This document shows, piece after piece, positions 7,265 to 18,600 of a DNA stretch of 64,000 bases. The DNA is from Acidovorax facilis (GTDB taxonomy: Bacteria > Pseudomonadota > Gammaproteobacteria > Burkholderiales > Burkholderiaceae_C): NCBI RefSeq assembly GCF_023913775.1, contig NZ_JAMXAX010000001.1, positions 186,001 through 250,000 on the forward strand, written 5' to 3'. Positions within the stretch are counted from its first letter, which is position 1; the number at the start of each line of letters is the position of its first letter. The translations under genes were made by a program, and so were the position numbers. The notes beneath the pieces were generated by a model that was not told where the DNA came from, made no database searches, and saw only the letters and a program-made list of their open reading frames with translations.

Positions 7265-9016
7265 ATGTCCGACGATCCCATCTTCAGCCTCATCCACTCT
7301 CTCGGCGACACCCTGGATGGTCTGGACGTCGCCTTGTGCGCGTTTGACGAAAACGATTGCACGCTCGCATGGAACCGTACGTTCTTCAAGTTCTTCCCGG
7401 AGCATGAGGGGCATGTCTACGTGGGCGAGCCCTACCACGCCAATCTGCGGCGCTTTTACACCGAGCGGCTGGATGCGCAGGAGCTGCCCAATATCGACCG
7501 CTACATCGCGGCAGGCGTGGAGCGGCACCGTGCACAGACGCGCCCCTACAGCTTTGAGCACCGGGGCCTGCGGGTCCACGTATCGTCGTTGCCGATCGCC
7601 GGTGTAGGGCGCGTGCGGGTCTGGCGTGCAGAGGCGGTCCAAAGTCCACAAGAACAGGAAAAGCTGGAGAAGGTGGGCGATGTCAACATCCACGAGCCCG
7701 GCTATCCGCGCAGCCCCATGGTGGAAAGCACAGAGCTTTTTGACCGCATTCCCGATGGCTTGATGATCTGTGGGGAGGACCAGCGCATTCAATGGGTCAA
7801 CGAGCCGTTCATGCAGATGTACAGCCTTGTTGATCGCGCCGCTGCAACGGGCCTGAGCTTTGAGGACATTTACCGGGGGGCCTGGGCTGCGGATGGGCCG
7901 GGTGACATGGCGCCCTTTTACGAGGGGCTCACCATCCTGCACGAACACATGCGGTTTGCAGGCGCACCGTTTGAGGTGCCCTTGCCCCGCAACCGCTGGA
8001 GCCGCGTGATCGCCAAGCAGGGCTTGGACGGGACCGTGTTCTATGCACATGTGGATATCACCGAGTTCAAGCGCCAGCAACGTCGGCTTGCCCAGGCAGA
8101 GCGCAGTGCCCGCGACAGCGAGGCACAACTGCGTGAGAAGTCCATCCTGCTGGAGGCCACGTTGGAAAACATGGACCAGGGCGTGGCCAAGATCAGTGCC
8201 ACGGGCATTGTGGAGCTGTGCAATCGTCGCGCGCTAGAGCTGCTGGATTTGCCCGTCGAACTGATGGCCTCCAAGCCCTCGCTGGTGAATGTACTGGCCT
8301 ACCTGCGCGCACGGGGCGAGTTTGACGGGGCCTCGCAAGAGATCCAAGACATGCTGCTGAACAGTGACGGCGGGGTCGATCAGCAGCAGGTCTATGACCG
8401 CCCCCGGCCCGACGGGCGCATCCTGGAGGTCCAGACCGTGCCCATCAAAGGTGGAGGTGCGCTGCGCACCTTCACCGACGTGACGCAGCGCAAACAGGCC
8501 GAGCACCGCATACGGCATGTTGCCGAACACGATGGACTCACGGGGTTGCTGAACCGCTCGGCCTTCCTGCAAACCCTTCAGGCGGCGGTGCCCGATGCGC
8601 GGCGCCAGGGCCAGGGCTTTGCCGTGTTGTATGTGGACCTGGACGGCTTCAAGCCCATCAACGACCGCTTCGGACATGCTGTGGGCGACCAATTGCTGGC
8701 GTGGGTGGCCCGGCAGCTCGCCCAGGCGGCGCGCGAAAACGACGTGGTGGCGCGGCTGGGGGGCGACGAATTTGCCCTGCTGCAGCGTGGCGTCTCTGAC
8801 CGCGACAGCGCTCTTCGGCTGGGCGAGCGCCTGGTGCAGGCCATTGCCCAGCCGACGGAGATTGAATCGCATTTCATCCAGATCGGAGCCTCTGTAGGCA
8901 TCGTGATGTCGTCCGCCGACGCCACGAACGCCGAAGAGCTGCTGCGCAAGGCCGATTCCGCGATGTACCTGGCGAAAGCCTCTGGGCGCGGTTGTGTGCG
9001 GATTTATGGTGCGTGA
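7265..9016 (+). CDS. Multi-PAS diguanylate cyclase (GGDEF)
   Basis: A 583-residue soluble signalling protein. It has three PAS-like regions: about residues 10-125 (LDVALCAFDENDCTLAWN), about 160-275 (IPDGLMICGEDQRIQWVNE) and about 295-415 (LENMDQGVAKISATGIVEL). A short coiled linker follows, then a GGDEF domain from about residue 425. The active motif RLGGDEFAL is intact, and the preceding REND fits the RxxD inhibitory site, so it should make cyclic di-GMP under product inhibition. There is no EAL domain and no membrane segment. I chose the ATG at 7265 (MSDDPIF); an in-frame start at 7247 adds six residues. The gene is followed by a strong terminator at 9166. Confidence 0.92.
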   Translation: MSDDPIFSLIHSLGDTLDGLDVALCAFDENDCTLAWNRTFFKFFPEHEGHVYVGEPYHANLRRFYTERLDAQELPNIDRYIAAGVERHRAQTRPYSFEHRGLRVHVSSLPIAGVGRVRVWRAEAVQSPQEQEKLEKVGDVNIHEPGYPRSPMVESTELFDRIPDGLMICGEDQRIQWVNEPFMQMYSLVDRAAATGLSFEDIYRGAWAADGPGDMAPFYEGLTILHEHMRFAGAPFEVPLPRNRWSRVIAKQGLDGTVFYAHVDITEFKRQQRRLAQAERSARDSEAQLREKSILLEATLENMDQGVAKISATGIVELCNRRALELLDLPVELMASKPSLVNVLAYLRARGEFDGASQEIQDMLLNSDGGVDQQQVYDRPRPDGRILEVQTVPIKGGGALRTFTDVTQRKQAEHRIRHVAEHDGLTGLLNRSAFLQTLQAAVPDARRQGQGFAVLYVDLDGFKPINDRFGHAVGDQLLAWVARQLAQAARENDVVARLGGDEFALLQRGVSDRDSALRLGERLVQAIAQPTEIESHFIQIGASVGIVMSSADATNAEELLRKADSAMYLAKASGRGCVRIYGA

Positions 9017-9373
9017 CCGTTCAGCGTGTACGCGCCGGGTCAGCGGGCCTGGAAGACGTCCTTCAGAAAGTCGAAGATGTCCTACACACCTCGGTCACGG
9101 GGCGGCCTATTATTTGTCCGTCGATACCCCGTCGACATCCCTCCCGCTTGCACAAGCAAGTGTTCAGCCCGCACCCAGCGGGCTTTTTTTTGCCCGTTTC
9201 CCGTCCTGCCAGTGCCTGCACCGCTAACCGCAAGACATGGGACTTGTCATGAATGAGCAGGTGAATACTGGGTTCTTTGACTCCATCCTCTGCACGTTGC
9301 GCTAGGGGGCTGCATCATTCACAGCCAGGTGGGGTGTCATCGTGGGGCCACCGCTTTTGATTACAAAACCAGA
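9017..9373. other. Intergenic region containing a terminator; possible small RNA
   Basis: After the GGDEF stop there are about 150 bases before the terminator at 9166-9191. The stretch 9017-9165 has no convincing ORF. It is either a long 3' untranslated region or a small RNA ending at that terminator. Bases 9192-9373 show nothing I recognise. Confidence 0.45.
9166..9191 (+). terminator. Rho-independent terminator
   Basis: AGCCCGC, a five-base loop ACCCA and GCGGGCT form a perfect 7-bp stem followed directly by a run of eight T on the + strand. It should end transcription from the GGDEF gene, or from a small RNA between 9017 and 9165. Confidence 0.88.
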
Positions 9374-9556
9374 ATGATTCTGTACAAGCCCGGGGCGCAA
9401 TTCATCTACAAGGGCCGACGTGTCAGCGTGGACTACGTCATCATCCGAAGAACGGGCCTGTGGGTCCGATTGGCTGGCAGTGATGAGGTGTGCCGACCAG
9501 AAGATCTGACACCCATTTCGCCCCATGCTTCTGGCTTGCCCGAAGGCCGCCACTGA
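9374..9556 (+). CDS. Small hypothetical protein
   Basis: A 60-residue ORF from the ATG at 9374, beginning MILYKPGAQFIYKGRRVSV. The first 47 residues look like a compact beta-rich domain, with alternating hydrophobic residues and several charged ones, ending near CRPEDLTP. The last 13 residues look like read-through tail. I do not recognise the family. It stands alone between a terminator and the tRNA-Ser gene on the opposite strand. Amino-acid composition is protein-like, but the case rests on that alone. A longer in-frame start at 9329 exists. Confidence 0.45.
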   Translation: MILYKPGAQFIYKGRRVSVDYVIIRRTGLWVRLAGSDEVCRPEDLTPISPHASGLPEGRH

Positions 9557-9581
9557 CGGCGGGAAGGGGGTGGCGCACAAA

Positions 9582-9610
9582 GCACAACGGGCCGTGAAGG
9601 CCCGTTGTGC
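9582..9610 (-). terminator. Hairpin terminator after tRNA-Ser
   Basis: GCACAACGGGCC, loop GTGAA and GGCCCGTTGTGC form a perfect 12-bp stem. It lies 9 bases beyond the 3' end of the tRNA-Ser gene. On the minus strand it is followed by a short TTT run, so it probably ends the tRNA transcript. It may also act on the small ORF on the + strand. Confidence 0.7.
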
Positions 9611-9619
9611 AGGATGTTT

Positions 9620-9707
9620 TGGCGGAGACTGTGAGATTCGAACTCACGGACGGTTGCCCGTCGGCAGTTTTCAAGACTGCTGGTTTAAACCACTCACCCA
9701 AGTCTCC
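9620..9707 (-). tRNA. tRNA-Ser (anticodon UGA)
   Basis: The reverse strand reads GGAGACT at the 5' end, pairing with AGTCTCC before the discriminator G and an encoded CCA. The anticodon arm is GCAGT-CTTGAAA-ACTGC, giving anticodon TGA. The T-arm reads GTGAGTTCGAATCTCAC. The long variable arm (GACGGGCAACCGTC) and the 88-base length are typical of serine tRNA. It begins 19 bases after the ureG stop on the same strand. Confidence 0.97.
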
Positions 9708-9726
9708 GGGAGGGAAGGCGCGAATT

Positions 9727-10407
9727 CTAGCCGACTGCGGGTGCTGATTTTTTCAGCATGCCCCGGGTCTCGATGAACTTCACCACATCGGCCACGCCTG
9801 CCAGGGTTTTGAGATTGGTCATCACAAACGGCTTGAGGCCCTGGGCGTTGGTGCGCATGCGGGTGGTATCGGCGTGCATCACGTCCAGGTTGGCGCCCAC
9901 GTGGGGGGCCAAGTCGGTCTTGTTGATGATGAACAGATCGCTCTTGGTGATGCCGGGGCCGCCTTTGCGGGGGATTTTCTCGCCGGCGGCCACGTCGATC
10001 ACGTAGATGGTGAGGTCCGAGAGCTCAGGGCTGAAGGTGGCGGCCAGGTTGTCGCCGCCGCTTTCTACAAACACGATGTCGGCGTTGGGGAACTCGCCCA
10101 ACATGCGGTCGATGGCTTCGAGGTTGATGGAGCAATCTTCGCGGATGGCGGTGTGGGGGCAGCCGCCGGTTTCCACGCCCAGGATGCGTTCGGCGGGCAG
10201 GGCACCGCTCACTGTCAGCAGGCGCTGGTCTTCCTTGGTGTAGATGTCGTTGGTGATGGCGATGAGGTCGTATTCATCGCGCATGGTCTTGCACAGCATT
10301 TCCAGCAGCGTGGTCTTGCCGGAGCCCACGGGGCCGCCGATGCCGACGCGCAAAGGGGGCAGTGGTTTGGTGCGGTTCGGGATGTGGTGCAGGGTGCTGG
10401 TGGTCAT
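9727..10407 (-). CDS. ureG: Urease accessory GTPase UreG
   Basis: A 226-residue SIMIBI-class GTPase that drives nickel delivery into apo-urease with UreD and UreF. It has the P-loop [13 protein letters not shown] near residue 24, the nickel-binding Cys-Pro-His motif in [11 protein letters not shown] near residue 82, the [17 protein letters not shown] stretch and the base-recognition motif NKTDLAPHV. The start overlaps the ureF stop by four bases (ATGA), indicating coupled translation. It is the last urease gene of the operon, followed by tRNA-Ser. Length is a little above the usual 205-215 because of an N-terminal extension. Confidence 0.97.
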   Translation of the reverse strand: MTTSTLHHIPNRTKPLPPLRVGIGGPVGSGKTTLLEMLCKTMRDEYDLIAITNDIYTKEDQRLLTVSGALPAERILGVETGGCPHTAIREDCSINLEAIDRMLGEFPNADIVFVESGGDNLAATFSPELSDLTIYVIDVAAGEKIPRKGGPGITKSDLFIINKTDLAPHVGANLDVMHADTTRMRTNAQGLKPFVMTNLKTLAGVADVVKFIETRGMLKKSAPAVG

Positions 10408-11114
10408 GATCGGAAGAGGCGGGAGTATTGGGTTTCGTGCTGTGCCGACAGGATGGCGAGCATGGGCGAAAAGGCCTGGCGCTTGCTGTCCATGAGGCCG
10501 ATGGCGTGGTCTGCCGCAGGGGGAATGGCGTCGGCCAAGCGCGCCAGGATGCGCTGGCCTGCGCTCTGACCCAGCTGCATGGACTTGAGCGCGGCCTGCA
10601 CCATGTTTTCGGCCCAGCCGAAGGCGTAGGCCAGCAGAACATCGCGCACGGGCGCCTGGGTGGTGGAGGCGGCCAGTGCAAATGCCACGGGGTACGTGGG
10701 GGGCAGGGCGGCCAGGTGGCGGATGGTGGACAGGGACTCTTCGTCACCCTGGTGCTGGTTGCGCAGCCAGTCGGCCATCGAGCGGCCCATTTGCTCGGTC
10801 TGTAGGCGCAGTTCGCTGGTTTCGCGGGTGTGCAGCACCCAGTTGTTGAGTTCGCGAACATGGTCCCAGTCGGCGCGGCGCCAGGCGCCCACGGCTTTGG
10901 CGATGAGGGCCATGTCGCCGCGCGCCTGCGTGATGTGCAACTGGTCAAGCAGCCAGTCGCCCACGGCGGTTTCGCTGGCGAGGCCCGCGTTTTCAATGGC
11001 GCTTTCCAGCCCTTCGGAATACGAGAACCCGCCCACGGGCAGCGCGGGGGAGGCGAGCCACATCAGCTGCAGGAAGCTGGCGGCGGGCAGGGGCGCGGGG
11101 CGGTCCAGGCGCAT
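10404..11114 (-). CDS. ureF: Urease accessory protein UreF
   Basis: A 236-residue all-helical accessory protein that bridges UreD and UreG in the nickel-insertion complex. Recognisable stretches are [20 protein letters not shown] near the N-terminus, followed by GLESAI, and later [19 protein letters not shown]. Length matches the family. It lies between ureE (11-base gap) and ureG (4-base overlap) in the operon. Confidence 0.95.
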   Translation of the reverse strand: MRLDRPAPLPAASFLQLMWLASPALPVGGFSYSEGLESAIENAGLASETAVGDWLLDQLHITQARGDMALIAKAVGAWRRADWDHVRELNNWVLHTRETSELRLQTEQMGRSMADWLRNQHQGDEESLSTIRHLAALPPTYPVAFALAASTTQAPVRDVLLAYAFGWAENMVQAALKSMQLGQSAGQRILARLADAIPPAADHAIGLMDSKRQAFSPMLAILSAQHETQYSRLFRS

Positions 11115-11125
11115 GGAGCGGGGAG

Positions 11126-11764
11126 TCAGTGGTCGTGGTTGCAGTGGGGGCCGTGCACATGACCCTGGGCCACCACGGGGATGGACACGGTGCGCCCGGG
11201 GCCTGGGGCTGCGGTGTTTGCTGCTGCGTGGCTGTGATCATGGCTGTGATCGTGCCCATGGTCATGTCCATGGTCATGCCCACCATGGTGGTGGTGCCCG
11301 CCACCGTGTCCCGCCGCATAGGCCCCGCCTTCGGGTTCAAAGGGCAAGTTCTGCTCGGTCACGATCAGGTGCATCGCGTGCAGCATGTCGGCCAGCACGT
11401 GGTCGGGTTCGATCTTGAGGTGGTCGGGCTGCAGCTCGATAGGCACGTGCCGGTTGCCCAAGTGGTAGGCGGCGCGGGTCAGGTCGAAGGGGGTGCCGTG
11501 CTGTGTGCAGTGCGTGATGACCAGCACGGGCTGCGGTGCGGCGATGACGCGGACCATGGAGCCGTCTTCGGCCACCAGCACGTCACCGCCGCGCACCAGC
11601 GTGCCGCGCGGCAGGAAGATGCCCAGCTCGCGCCCGGCAGAGTCGGTGGCGGCAAAGCGGCTTTTCTGGCGCACGTCCCAGTCCAGCTCGATGGTGGTGG
11701 CGCGCTTGACCAGTACGGGCGCAAGGCTCTTGCCTTGGGGGATCAGTTTGGAGGCTTGGATCAT
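11126..11764 (-). CDS. ureE: Urease accessory nickel-binding protein UreE
   Basis: A 212-residue metallochaperone that stores nickel and passes it to UreG. The N-terminal domain has [20 protein letters not shown]. The middle metal-binding region has [13 protein letters not shown] and the conserved [12 protein letters not shown]. The C-terminus carries a strongly histidine-rich segment (alternating [17 protein letters not shown]) at about residues 155-190, as in Klebsiella UreE, giving high nickel capacity. I took the ATG at 11764 ([10 protein letters not shown]); the frame is open upstream to 11815. It follows the GNAT gene with a 70-base gap. Confidence 0.95.
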   Translation of the reverse strand: MIQASKLIPQGKSLAPVLVKRATTIELDWDVRQKSRFAATDSAGRELGIFLPRGTLVRGGDVLVAEDGSMVRVIAAPQPVLVITHCTQHGTPFDLTRAAYHLGNRHVPIELQPDHLKIEPDHVLADMLHAMHLIVTEQNLPFEPEGGAYAAGHGGGHHHHGGHDHGHDHGHDHSHDHSHAAANTAAPGPGRTVSIPVVAQGHVHGPHCNHDH

Positions 11765-11834
11765 GGAGACTCTTTGTTGCAGCGGGCAAACGCGCATTGT
11801 GTGCCAGGGGCTCAACCCTGGGCAGCGCGTTTGT

Positions 11835-12323
11835 TTACAGCGTACGGGTCATGAAGAAGCTGTAAGGGTCGAGGCAGTAGTCGGCAAAAGGGCCGCATTC
11901 GACGAAGCCTTTCTGCAGGTAGAGCTGCCGCGCGGGTTCGAAGAAGGGTTGCGTACCGGTCTCCAGGCTCACGCGGGCAAAGCCGCGTGCGCGGGCCTCT
12001 TGCAGCAAATGGTTCAGCAGCTGGCGCGCAATGCCCTGGCCGCGATGGCGGGTGCTGGTGCGCATGGATTTGAGTTCAGCGTGGCCTGCATCGAGCCGCT
12101 TGAGCGCGCCCGTGCCCACCAGCATGTCGCCATCCGCTCCGGTCAGCCAGGCAGACCAGAACGCGATGTTCGGCTGGCGCAGCTGGTCCATGTCCAGCGC
12201 GTGCACGCTTTCAGGCGGTGAAACGGCGCGCATGTCCACCAGGTGCTCTTGCATGAAGGCTTCAATGCGCGGGTCGCTCAGGTCGTCCAGGCGGATCATC
12301 AGGTCTTGCAATACGGCGCTCAT
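11835..12323 (-). CDS. GNAT-family N-acetyltransferase inside the urease operon
   Basis: A 162-residue GNAT protein. The acetyl-CoA-binding motif A is visible as RHRGQGIARQLLNHLLQEA near residues 90-108, and the C-terminal VSLETG and QLYLQKGFVECGPF are typical of the fold. It lies between ureC (12-base gap) and ureE on the same strand, so it should be co-transcribed with urease genes. No acetyltransferase is known to be needed for urease assembly. The substrate cannot be read from the sequence; it could be a small molecule or an unlinked passenger gene. Confidence 0.85.
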   Translation of the reverse strand: MSAVLQDLMIRLDDLSDPRIEAFMQEHLVDMRAVSPPESVHALDMDQLRQPNIAFWSAWLTGADGDMLVGTGALKRLDAGHAELKSMRTSTRHRGQGIARQLLNHLLQEARARGFARVSLETGTQPFFEPARQLYLQKGFVECGPFADYCLDPYSFFMTRTL

Positions 12324-12335
12324 GGGACGTGGGCC

Positions 12336-14054
<1,719 letters not shown>

Positions 14055-14091
14055 GGTGGGGTGCTCCGCTTTCCGGTGGGCGATAAATACT

Positions 14092-14150
14092 ATTGTTTTA
14101 ATAGCTGCTAGCGCTTATCCATAAAGCGCTAGAAGCCAATTTGGCTAAAA
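14092..14150 (+). repeat. Short hairpin repeat, copy B
   Basis: The sequence ATAGCTGCTAGCGCTTATCC followed by ATAAAGCGCTAGAAGCCAAT lies between ureB and ureC inside the urease operon. The arms TAGCGCTTAT and ATAAAGCGCTA can fold into a hairpin in the operon mRNA. Confidence 0.78.
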
Positions 14151-14166
14151 TCTTGGTGGCCCAGTG

Positions 14167-14472
14167 CTACAGCGCACCCTGCGTGAGGCCCTGAAAGCCG
14201 AACACGCGGCGGTCGCCGGCGTAATCCACCAGCTCCACGGTGCGCTCCTGGCCGGGCTCAAAGCGCACGGCGGTGCCCGACGCAATGTTCAGCCGCATGC
14301 CGCGCGCAGCCGCGCGGTCAAAGCCCAGGGCGTTGTTGGTTTCGGCAAAGTGGTAGTGCGAACCGACCTGGATGGGTCGGTCGCCGGTGTTGCGCACCAC
14401 CAGTGTGAGGGTGCGGCGGCCGGTGTTGAGCAGGTGTTCACCGGGTTCGGTGAAGAGTTCGCCTGGGATCAT
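14167..14472 (-). CDS. ureB: Urease beta subunit
   Basis: A 101-residue beta subunit, the standard length for separate ureB genes. It starts [20 protein letters not shown] and contains [20 protein letters not shown] and the typical [19 protein letters not shown]. The ATG at 14472 is supported by the family N-terminus MIPGE. It lies between hupE/ureJ (25-base gap) and ureC. Confidence 0.97.
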   Translation of the reverse strand: MIPGELFTEPGEHLLNTGRRTLTLVVRNTGDRPIQVGSHYHFAETNNALGFDRAAARGMRLNIASGTAVRFEPGQERTVELVDYAGDRRVFGFQGLTQGAL

Positions 14473-14497
14473 TGCGTGCTCCTGGTGGGTCAACGGG

Positions 14498-15112
14498 TCA
14501 GGCCATTTGCGCGAGCAGCGCACCACCGAACACTGCCACGCCCGCACCTGCGGCGCGCGCCAGCCACACATGGCGGTGGCGCAGTGCCCAGCCCGCCGCG
14601 AGGCCCGTGCCATGCAGCAGCACGGTGGCGGTCAGCATGCCCGCCAATGTTTGCCAGGCGCTGTCGCTGCCTGCCAACTCGTAGCCATGGGCCACGCCGT
14701 GGAAGACAGCGAACACGCCCACACCCAGCGCCGCCAGCAGTCCGGGCACGCGCAGGCGCGACACGACCAGCAGGCCTGTGACCAGCAGCGACGCAGCAAT
14801 CATCGGCTCCACCGCAGGCAGTGCCACACCTTGCAGGCCCATCACCGCGCCCGCCAGCAGCATGGCTGCAAAACCGACGGGGCCCCACAGCAGTTCGCGT
14901 CCTGCACTGCGCGCGGCCAGGGCGCTCCACAGGCCCACGGCCACCATGGCGGCCAGATGGTCCAGGCCGAACAGGGGGTGGGCAAGGCCGCTGAAGAAAC
15001 TGTTGTGGATGTGGGATTCAGCGCCTGTATGGGCGTTGGCGCACGTGCTGATTGCGCTGGCAGCTATGAAAAGGAGAGCGGCTGTGTGGCGGTGTGAGAG
15101 TGCGATGCGCAT
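14498..15112 (-). CDS. HupE/UreJ family nickel-transport-like membrane protein
   Basis: A 204-residue protein with an N-terminal signal-like segment and five to six further hydrophobic segments. Two metal-linked motifs of HupE/UreJ proteins are present: [12 protein letters not shown] near residue 45, and FHGVAHGYE near residue 143. Family members are thought to carry nickel (or cobalt) for urease or hydrogenase. It lies between ureA and ureB, a placement like that of ureJ in other betaproteobacterial urease operons, so nickel supply for urease is the likely role. Confidence 0.88.
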   Translation of the reverse strand: MRIALSHRHTAALLFIAASAISTCANAHTGAESHIHNSFFSGLAHPLFGLDHLAAMVAVGLWSALAARSAGRELLWGPVGFAAMLLAGAVMGLQGVALPAVEPMIAASLLVTGLLVVSRLRVPGLLAALGVGVFAVFHGVAHGYELAGSDSAWQTLAGMLTATVLLHGTGLAAGWALRHRHVWLARAAGAGVAVFGGALLAQMA

Positions 15113-15153
15113 GGGGGCTCCACAGAGAGAACGAGGGACAGAGAGAAAGGGGG

Positions 15154-15456
<303 letters not shown>

Positions 15457-15632
15457 TTCGTTTCACTCATTGCTGGGGTCGTTAGCTCGCGCGGCCGCGG
15501 CGCGGCCGAGCGCGAGGGGTGAGTTCCATGGTGTACCGGGTGATCTAGTGGAAGCAAGCCCATCTTAGGCAGCAAGCCCCGTGCCCGCCATACGTCATCT
15601 GGCGCAGGGGCTGTGCTCATGTGGGTTGGCAG

Positions 15633-15648
15633 TGGCATGGAAACTGCA
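15633..15648 (+). promoter_or_regulatory. Candidate sigma-54 promoter of the NCS1-kinase gene
   Basis: TGGCATGGAAACTGCA matches the -24/-12 consensus TGGCAYR-N4-TTGCW at all but one base (C for T in the -12 element) with correct GG-to-GC spacing. Transcription would start near 15659, 18 bases before the ATG at 15677. Sigma-54 control would fit a nitrogen-related role. Confidence 0.5.
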
Positions 15649-15676
15649 CCGGAAGGGGTTAACGCCGCCATTGCCC

Positions 15677-18600
15677 ATGCCTCCTCACGCCGCCTCTATC
15701 GCCCCCGCTGACGCCGCACCGTTGCAGCCGACAGAGCCGGGCATGGCTGCACATGAACCCCAGCAGGCCCCGCAACAGGTGGTCAAGGTCCGGCGCGACT
15801 ACAACAGCTGGGTCGCCACCGAGACCATGGAGGACTACGCACTGCGCTACACCCCCCAGCGCTTTCGCAAATGGTCTGAATGGCGGGTGGCCAACACCGC
15901 GTTTGGCGCGGCCTCCTTCCTGATCCTGGAAGCCGTGGGCGCCACGCTGCTGGTGCAGTACGGCTTCATCAATGCCTTCTGGGCCATCGTGGCCACGGGG
16001 CTCATCATCTTCCTGGCGGGGCTGCCCATCAGCGTGTATGCGGCGCGCTATGGGGTGGACATGGACCTGCTCACGCGCGGCGCGGGGTTTGGCTACATCG
16101 GCTCCACGCTCACCTCGCTGATCTACGCGAGCTTCACCTTCATCTTCTTCGCGCTGGAGGCCGCCGTGATGGCCTACGCGCTGGAGCTGGCGCTCGACAT
16201 CCCGCCCACCTGGGGTTACCTCATCTGCGCCATTGTGGTGATTCCACTGGTCACGCATGGCGTGTCGGCCATCAGCCGCCTGCAGGTGTGGACACAGCCG
16301 CTGTGGCTGGTGATGCTGGTGGTGCCGTTTGTGTATGTGATCGTGCGCGATCCTGGTGCGTTTTCTGGCATCGTGCACTATGGTGGTGAATCAATGCGGG
16401 GCGCCACATTCCAGTTGCCCTTGTTTGGTGCGGCGCTCACGGTCGGTATTGCGCTCATTACCCAGATGGGGGAGCAGGCCGACTACCTGCGCTTCATGCC
16501 CGCATCCACCCCCGCCACACGTGGGCGCTGGTGGCTGGGCGTGCTGGTGGGCGGGCCGGGCTGGGTGGTGCTGGGCGTGCTCAAGATGCTGGGCGGCGCG
16601 CTGCTGGCTTATCTGGCGCTCACGCACATGGTGCCTGCCGAGCGTGCGGTGGACCCCAACCAGATGTACCTGGCCGCGTATGAATACGTGTTCCCCCACT
16701 ACGGCTGGGCGGTGGCGGCCACGGCGTTGTTTGTGGTGGTCTCGCAGCTCAAGATCAATGTGACCAACGCCTACGCAGGCTCGCTGGCGTGGTCGAACTT
16801 CTTCTCGCGCCTTACCCACAGCCACCCGGGGCGTGTGGTGTGGGTGGTGTTCAACACCCTCATCGCCTTCATGCTGATGGAGATGAACGTGTTCCGCGCC
16901 ATGGGCGAGGTGCTGGGGCTGTACTCCAACATCGCCATCGCCTGGATCATGTCGGTGGTGGCCGACCTCGTCATCAACAAGCCGCTGGGTCTGTCGCCCA
17001 AGGGCATCGAGTTCAAGCGCGCGCACCTGTACGACATCAATCCAGTGGGCGTGGGCTCGATGGCGCTCGCGTCCATCCTGTCCATCAGCGCGCACCTGGG
17101 CCTGTTCGGACCGCTGCCGCAGGCGTTCTCGGCGGTGATTGCGATGGCGGTGGCCTTTGTCACCGCACCGCTCATTGCCTGGGCCACTGGAGGGCGCTAC
17201 TACATTGCGCGCCAGCCCGATCCCACTGCGGTGACCGATGTGGTGGCGGTGCCCATGCACGGTCCGGTCAGCGGCAAACAAGGTGCTGACCTGGGCAGCT
17301 ATGTGCGCTACACCGTGCAGCGCTGCGTGATCTGCGAGCGCGAGTACGAAGCCCCGGACATGGCCCAGTGCCCTGCTTACCGGGGGGCTATCTGCTCGCT
17401 GTGCTGCACGCTCGATGCGCGCTGCGGCGACCTGTGCAAACCCCACGCGAGCATGGCGGTGCAGTGGTCGGCCGCGCTGCGCTGGGTGCTGCCGCGCGCC
17501 ATGTGGCGCTACCTGGACACGGGCCTGGGTCACTTCCTGCTGCTGATGCTGGTGATAGCGCCGCTGCTGGCCTCGGTGATGGGGCTGCTGTACCACCAGG
17601 AGCTGAACACCATCGCCCAGGCGGCCACTGACACCGAGGTGATGGCGGCACCCGAAGTGGCGCTGCGCTCGGGCCTGCTCAAGGCCTATCTTGCACTGCT
17701 GGTCATTTCGGGCATCGTGGCCTGGTGGCTGGTGCTGGCGCACAAAAGCCGCCAGGTGGCGCAGGAGGAATCCAACCGGCAGACGGGCCTATTGGTGCGC
17801 GAGATCGAGCTGCACCGCCAGACCGACGAGGCCCTGCAGACCGCGCGCAGCGTGGCCGAGCAGGCGCGCCAGGTGGCCGAAGAAGCCAAGCGTGCTGCCG
17901 ATCAGGCCAACCACGCCAAGAGCCGCTACATCAGCGCCATCAGCCACGAGATCCGCACGCCGCTCAACTCCATCCTGGGCTACGCGCAGCTCATGGGCGA
18001 GGACGCGGGCGTGCCCCCGCACCGCAAGCAGGCGGTGCATGTGATCCGCCGGGGCGGCGAGCACCTGCTCTCGCTCATCGAGGGCACGCTCGATATTGCG
18101 CGCATCGAATCCGGCAAGCTCACGCTGGACGTGACGCCCATGCGTTTTGCCGATGGCCTGCACGAGATGGCCAGCCTGTTTGAACTGCAGGCCGCGGCCA
18201 AGGGCCTGGCCTTCCAGTTTGATGTGCTGGGCGTGATTCCGGAAGTGGTGCGTGCCGACGAAAAGCGCCTGCGCCAGATCCTCATCAACCTGCTGGGCAA
18301 CGCCGTCAAATTCACCGCGCACGGCACCGTCACGCTGCGCGTGCGCTATGCACGCGAAATGGCGCGCATCGAGGTGCAGGACACCGGACCAGGCCTCACG
18401 TCCGAGGAGATCGAGCGCATCTTCGAGCCCTTTGCGCGCGGCGGCTCGGGCGGTGGCAACACCGCGGCCGCGCCGGGCGCAGGCCTGGGCCTGACCATTG
18501 CCAAGATGCTCACCGCGCTCATGGGCGGCGAGCTGACGGTGAGCAGCACCCCAGGCGTGGGCTCGGTGTTCCACGTCAAGCTGTTTCTGCCCGAGGTGCA

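Noticed and set aside
16391-17743. Minus-strand 450-residue frame opposite the NCS1 permease
   Set aside because: Composition is His/Gln/Arg-rich and lacks motifs; it overlaps the permease domain in antisense.
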